Source of the DNA: Hyalella azteca
Lineage: Eukaryota; Arthropoda; Malacostraca; Amphipoda; Hyalellidae
NCBI RefSeq assembly: GCF_000764305.2
Contig: NW_025935878.1
Coordinates: 24,263-88,262 of the forward strand
Direction of reading: 5' to 3'
DNA length: 64,000 bases
The first letter of the stretch is position 1. Each line of letters starts with the position of its first letter. A program made the translations under genes and the position numbers. This document shows, piece by piece, positions 59,161 to 64,000 of this stretch. The notes under the pieces were generated by a model. That model was not told where the DNA came from and ran no database searches. It saw nothing but the letters and a program-made list of their open reading frames with translations.

Positions 59161-61750
59161 ACTACCTTAGTCACGAAACCCGATCCTGAGGTAGAGCTTA
59201 ATATAATGAGTTCAATGTCATGAGTGCAACCTCGGACATATTCCAGCTTCAACATAAGAAATAATTTCTCACTCTGCATCAAAAAGTGACCTGAGCGTAT
59301 TGGGACAGCTATTGGAAGTCAAGTGTAAAGTTCTGGACTTGCAACCTTCCTTTCTCAACAAAGCGTTCCGGCCAGTTTTTCGCACTCGACCAATAGTTAC
59401 CCATACTAAATAATCATCTCAGCGGGTAATATGTTTCGTGGACGAAGATACTCTGCTACCTGACTACAATAGTACGATACTAGGTATATTGATCCAAAAC
59501 GTGATGTGACTTGCCCTAACAACAATCGCCCTAGCAGGGTTCCTCGTAAGCTCTCCAAGCTCATGAATCATGAGAACGATCTGTAGTCACGTAATGTCGA
59601 TCACAGGACTGACTTGCGCGTACCGTCTATCAACATGGCCTCATTTCCAGTAGGCGTTCTACCATAAATTTGTCTCGTTGAATTATTTATTAAGCTCGCT
59701 TCTGAGGCGTGAATGTGCCAAATAGTTACAAGGTTTCGGAATAGCGTTTATTACGTTAAATATAATTGTTGAGGTTAGATGGAAACTTGCTCATATAAAT
59801 CCATAACTTTTCCAGAAGTAGACGTCTGCCAGTCGGTGTTAACAGAACGAGTGAAATAAGAAGCAAGCACTTTAATTATGGCAGAAAACAGGGAAAGGAA
59901 GCGCCCTCGAACCGGTATATTCCTCTTTATAAACATCCTACACAAAGCAGAGTATATACTGTTTACCATGTTCGCTGATTAAATTCGTCAGAGATAGGGC
60001 AGGTACTAAATCATCTTTAACATTTCTTGATGTAGCTAATTCGTATCAGCGCTTTAACGCTGGCACGTGCTTCATTCTTACTAGAACAATGGTAACACGT
60101 TTACGATATGAGAAGACGTTCGGAACAATGAAATTATGGCTATAGCAAAATTATTATGACTGAGAAGACGCGCTTCAAACTTGACATATGCAGAACCTAT
60201 GAAGGTACCGCTTGTTGCATCATTGAACCTGCACGTAATTTAAAACGTGTGGCTACCGCAACCTCAAACGATAGTGATATAGACGTTCTATGGAGTGCAA
60301 CAAGAATTATTCCCGATTTAAAATACAGGTGAAACGCTGTAAGATAAGTGATTACAATGATATCAACTTTATGATTCTGAGATGTCCGTGAGACCAGGTT
60401 TTTACGAGATTCCAAAAGGAACTCTAAGACATAACGCGAGGGTAAACACCAAATTCCAACTCAATCATAGAACAACTTTTCTACTCGTTGCAGATCACCA
60501 AGATGTAGGACAGCCTTAGTCGAAACTTGATAGTGAAGTGGCAGGCGACATAAGTGATGCGGCGAAGTTTTTGGCATTGACTGTAGAATATTTATACGCA
60601 GAATTGAAAATAAATTCAAACTGATTTCTGTGGAATAAAGATGATGTGATCCTTGCAAGACTAAGGTAAATATTAAAAGTCACACCTATAAAATTTATCA
60701 CAACTTTTGAATGCCCATAAAAAATATATTGCCTATCGTAACTTGCAGAGGAGTACCGGTAGGTATTACATTTATTCAAAGTGAAATTTGATAGTGACTC
60801 ACACCAGAAGGCTGAATGTATCGAGAAACAGCGCTGTAACCTCAAAATTTAGTTCTGAATTTACTGCTCTTTGTTTTTGAAGTGAAAAATATTTACTGGA
60901 TTATGCGCGCTCCCAGCTCTGCCATCCATGGTTATTAATACGCGTCGGCAACTGGATATAGTCCCATAGTTCACCCAAAGTGTTGCCATATATACGAGTG
61001 CACTCGCCAGTGTTGCCATCCAAACCGGAGGGTTGACACAGTTACGTGTCGAAATTTGAGTGTACTCATCTTGGGCAAAACTGAATTATAAGTGAAGGAC
61101 AAAATTATTACAAAGAAAGCCGAGAAAAACATTTTTCATAAAAAGACCCCAAAGGCCAAATGAATTTTGTCAGGCCAATGCATTAAAAAAAGGCACATTT
61201 ACGAAATTTGGCCTGAAAAAGGCCCATCTGGCAAACGACGAAGAAGCAGCGTCAAAAATATAGCCATGGCCTCCTGGAGTAGGCTGAAGTAATGCGACTG
61301 CAAATGGTTAGCCACGGGACTCTCAGTTCTCTATCTCCAGAGCATAAGTCCGCAATAACACAATGTCGCTATGATGGGTGTCAGGCTTTTTAATTAAATA
61401 TAAATTTAAATAAACGAAAATTGTTTTAAGGTTATTTATAGTAATGGCTCAAGGTGGCAGCGAACGCTTATATTTAAAGGACAAAGATTACCTTAAAACT
61501 ATACTTTTTCGACACATCTTGGCTACAGCCTACAGTCCATCGCAGCCTAACCTTATTAGACGTATCCATCACATCTATCGGCTCCGGCACTCGCTAGTCC
61601 TAGACGCGTTTGGGTGGTTAACTATATCTTCTTAACTACGGCAATAATAACTCATCGTGCCTCATCCTGTAATACTAAACCTATATTTAATAATAATATA
61701 ATGTTGTCAATCTCTAATGCTCCTGCTAGAGCACATGTTCAATAGTAAGA

Positions 61751-61949
61751 ACCTATCGGAACTCAGATCCTATTTCAAGCTCCAAGAGCTGAAGCAACTG
61801 CAGCATCTCAAACGCAGGTCGGCACCATCCCGAATCATCAGCCTCATGCATGCTCTCGAGTCTCGACGTGCTTGCTCTCTGAAAGCAGTCAGATACCGAA
61901 CTCGAACACGGAAGTGCTTGCAATGGCCATCACTCCGTGGAGAAAAGGT
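61751..61949 (+). CDS. Orphan candidate exon, Ser/Thr/Gln-rich
   Basis: Between an acceptor-like TTCAATAGTAAG and donor AAAG/GTAGCG one frame reads IGTQILFQAPRAEATAASQT and later SESSQIPNSNTEVLAMAITP. The composition looks protein-like. A second frame is open too, and no family or partner exon is recognised. Confidence 0.2.
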
Positions 61950-62619
61950 AGCGGTTCAGATATTGGTCTCGTTTCATGTTCTAGGTTTCAAACCCCCGCA
62001 CTGCTCCAAAGACGACCGAAGAAAAAAACATGCAAGCCGAACTGTCTTCGGAAGTGGTTTGACACTAACCGGGAGACACTTCATCATTACCGTTGGTGAA
62101 TTAGTGTGCTCGTTTATGCCGTATGCCTAGTGTAATGCCCGCGAAACTTTCTACGTTGTCTGTACCACTAAAGTGGCTTTACTTTCTGCAAGTCTCTAAG
62201 GTCGTTTCAATTGTGCCTGAGCCGTAGGGCCCGTTGGAAGATTTTGAAAAGTTGAGATGTAGTTCCTTCCCGCTACACATCTGTTAGCTGGTATGGAGAC
62301 TCTGTCTGTAGCGACGATTAAGCCGTGGGAGAAACTGATAATATTTAGGTGACTCCGTTAGGTTTTTTGTTCACCGGATCGTTCAGAATCTTTTCCTGTG
62401 CGATCCGCCAATTTGCTCAAGTACGTTTTCTTGAAGATTTCTAATCACCAGTTTAGTCCCGTAGTAGTATTGAGGGTTCTATCTAAGATCTGAAATGTGT
62501 ACGCGGTTGGTGGACTACTTGTAGATGTTGTCAAAACTACAGATGAACTTAAAGTCGGCTCCTCCTGGTGTCATCCACGGCTTGCAACGTACATTCACGC
62601 AGCCCCCATAACTCAACTT

Positions 62620-62855
62620 ATGGTCTGCCAGCTCAGGTCGGAGTGGCGGCGGGCTCTGACGTGGCGAAGCAGGCTCGCGTAGAACGGGTTAGTTCTAGCA
62701 GTAATGGAAAATAACAGGGCTCTGAAGGTAGCAGGGTCAGCGCCACCGAGCAGGCCCACCGGCGTACCTTAAACAGAAGGGACATCGTCTGCACCAGGCT
62801 GTAAGTGTTGCAGCGCCGAGGCGTTAAAGCGAGCCGACTGCTGGGGCACTGACAC
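62620..62855 (-). CDS. GC-rich coding-like patch, unresolved frame
   Basis: On the minus strand two frames look plausible. One gives CPSSRLALTPRRCNTYSLVQ up to a possible donor AAG/GTACGC; the other, from about 62770, reads TPVGLLGGADPATFRALLF and TNPFYASLLRHVRARRH and stops after SWQTIS. A T11 tract and GTGTCAG precede the first. It could be a gene exon or a decayed retroelement. Confidence 0.22.
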
Positions 62856-63585
62856 AATTAACAAAAAAAAAAATGGCAACCAGCAAATTACATAATGGTT
62901 ATATCCAATAACATAAAGGCCAGACTTAGCCGCCAGTTAAACAGGCCAGGCAACACCTTTAAATTAAAGTGCGTCAAAATTTTAAGCATCCTAATTTTTA
63001 GGAAAAGGCAAACAAAATTCTAGCAGCATGACTTTTAGCGATGGGATAAACACGACTATGGAACTTAACACACAAAAGTTCCACACTCCTAGCCATACGC
63101 AACTTACCGGGCAAACGACAGATGGGGAAACGAAGAGCGGCAAGTGCGCGTGCCTTCAAGACTGGGACAGGAATGAAGCTATTTATTTTGTCGGCGCGCG
63201 CGAAGTGGCGTGCCAGTTTAGCGGAAAGTATTAACTATTGCGAGCTTTCCTTCACACTGTGCAACATCGAAGAAAAACAGCAAATACATTTTAAATTTTA
63301 TAAGGACGCTCTTAAGTGATTAATTTCTTTTATGAGGAGGATTTTTGACAAGATAAATTGTAATGAACGTTGTGTCTTTGTCTTATAATCATCTAAAAAT
63401 TCCTTCACAATTGAGCTCACCAAAATCTGACAGCCCATCTAAGCGTTTCGCGGATGATGCCTTCATAATGATGTAACGAAGATCTCAGCGAGGAATGGGC
63501 AAGGTTTTTCCTCATTGCTGATACTGGCATGTTCTGCTAAGAAAGCTTTAACAACAAAGTAATGCACAACAACGTTTACTCACTG

Positions 63586-63660
63586 CTCGAGGTGGCCGAG
63601 TGGTTGAGATCACCAAGATTGGAGTGGTGAGTCGGAGATTCGATACCCGTAACATTACAT
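63586..63660 (+). repeat. tRNA-like (Ser/Leu-type) sequence, probably SINE head or relic
   Basis: A-box-like TGGCCGAGTGG at 63593-63603 and B-box-like GATTCGATACC at 63637-63647 have tRNA-like spacing. The acceptor arms do not pair and the T-stem is broken, so it is not a working tRNA. tRNA-derived SINEs keep exactly these two boxes. Confidence 0.4.
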
Positions 63661-63735
63661 AAAAATACGTGTCGAAATCGGTAAAGTTGTAATGTGGTTA
63701 GAAATCAGCTACAAGCCAAACATATGGTCTAATCA

Positions 63736-64000
63736 ACGCTGATACCACACTGGTACGCTGATACCACACTGGTACGCTGATACCACACTGGGACGCTGAT
63801 ACCACACTGGTACGTTGATACCACACTGGTACGTTGATACCACACTGGTACGCAGATACCACACTGGTACGTTGATACCACACTGGGACGCTGATACCAC
63901 ACTGGTCCGCTGATACCGCACTGATACGCTGATACACACTGGTCCGCTGATGCCACACTGGTCCGCTGATACCACACTGGTACGCTGATACCACACTGGT
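63736..64000. repeat. 19-bp satellite array reaching the window edge
   Basis: About 14 copies of ACGCTGATACCACACTGGT with a few variants (TACGTTG, GTCCGCTG) and one shortened unit near 63930. Three long minus frames here arise because 57 bases give an in-frame repeat in every frame. No spacers, so not CRISPR-like. Confidence 0.95.

Larger units (their letters stand above)
57894..63585. other. Right-hand intergenic stretch
   Basis: Apart from the MITE at 58011, the LTR-like stretch and two weak coding-like patches, no gene is supported. The ORFs of 60-137 codons here lack starts, splice signals or domains that I can defend. Confidence 0.4.

Noticed and set aside
63586..63660. Functional tRNA-Ser/Leu gene
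   Set aside because: Acceptor and T stems do not pair and the B box deviates; a SINE head or relic is more likely.
63698..64000. CRISPR-like array and repeat-protein ORFs at the right edge
   Set aside because: Direct 19-bp tandem units without unique spacers in a eukaryotic setting; frames are open in every phase because of the unit.

Overview
This is eukaryotic DNA. It is AT-rich, has GT-AG introns, mostly phase 1 in the genes I could assemble, and is full of transposon relics and tandem arrays. The best guess is an arthropod, because of short secreted genes with signal-peptide exons, a PAN/apple-like plus C-type-lectin-like gene, Tc1-like and CR1/L2-like relics, and an RFX X-box promoter. 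Species and chromosome cannot be read from the sequence.

Layout. (1) 1-805, minus: 5' part of an acidic, unrecognised protein that runs off the left edge. A perfect palindromic X-box lies 465 bp upstream of its ATG, which suggests a ciliary or sensory-neuron gene. (2) 2441-17656: three secreted-protein genes that I assembled by joining exons. Gene A (+) is a 1145-residue Ser/Thr-rich protein with five TNLIDLIWQSAT repeats and an amphipathic-helical C-terminus. Gene B (+) is a three-exon, 201-residue helical protein. Gene C (-) is a four-exon, 245-residue Pro/Ser/Phe-rich protein. All three lack cysteine in the mature chain, and in all three the signal-peptide ATG sits at or within 3 nt of a 3' splice site, implying an upstream 5'UTR exon. 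(3) About 17.7-40 kb: no convincing complete gene; MITE-like elements, minisatellites, a CRE cluster and a few orphan coding-like patches. (4) 41419-49229, minus: gene D, a secreted PAN/apple-like plus C-type-lectin-like protein with phase-1 introns, whose third coding exon is present twice in a 611-bp tandem duplication. (5) 40.2-58 kb: segmental duplications. A block holding a dead reverse transcriptase and the last exon of gene D recurs at 53-55.2 kb, and its junction abuts a second, older duplicated block (52.1-53.0 and 57.0-57.9 kb). A Tc1-like relic and a 429-bp fold-back element with an 8-bp target-site duplication also lie here. (6) 58-64 kb: mostly unexplained, ending in a 19-bp satellite that reaches the window edge.

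How it fits together. Genes A, B and C look like a local cluster of secreted, cysteine-free, low-complexity or helical proteins (structural, gland or lipid-binding roles are guesses). Gene D is a separate extracellular recognition-type gene whose exons are being duplicated by local rearrangement. No function is experimentally implied; all gene models are hand-built from splice signals and reading phase and need transcript support.
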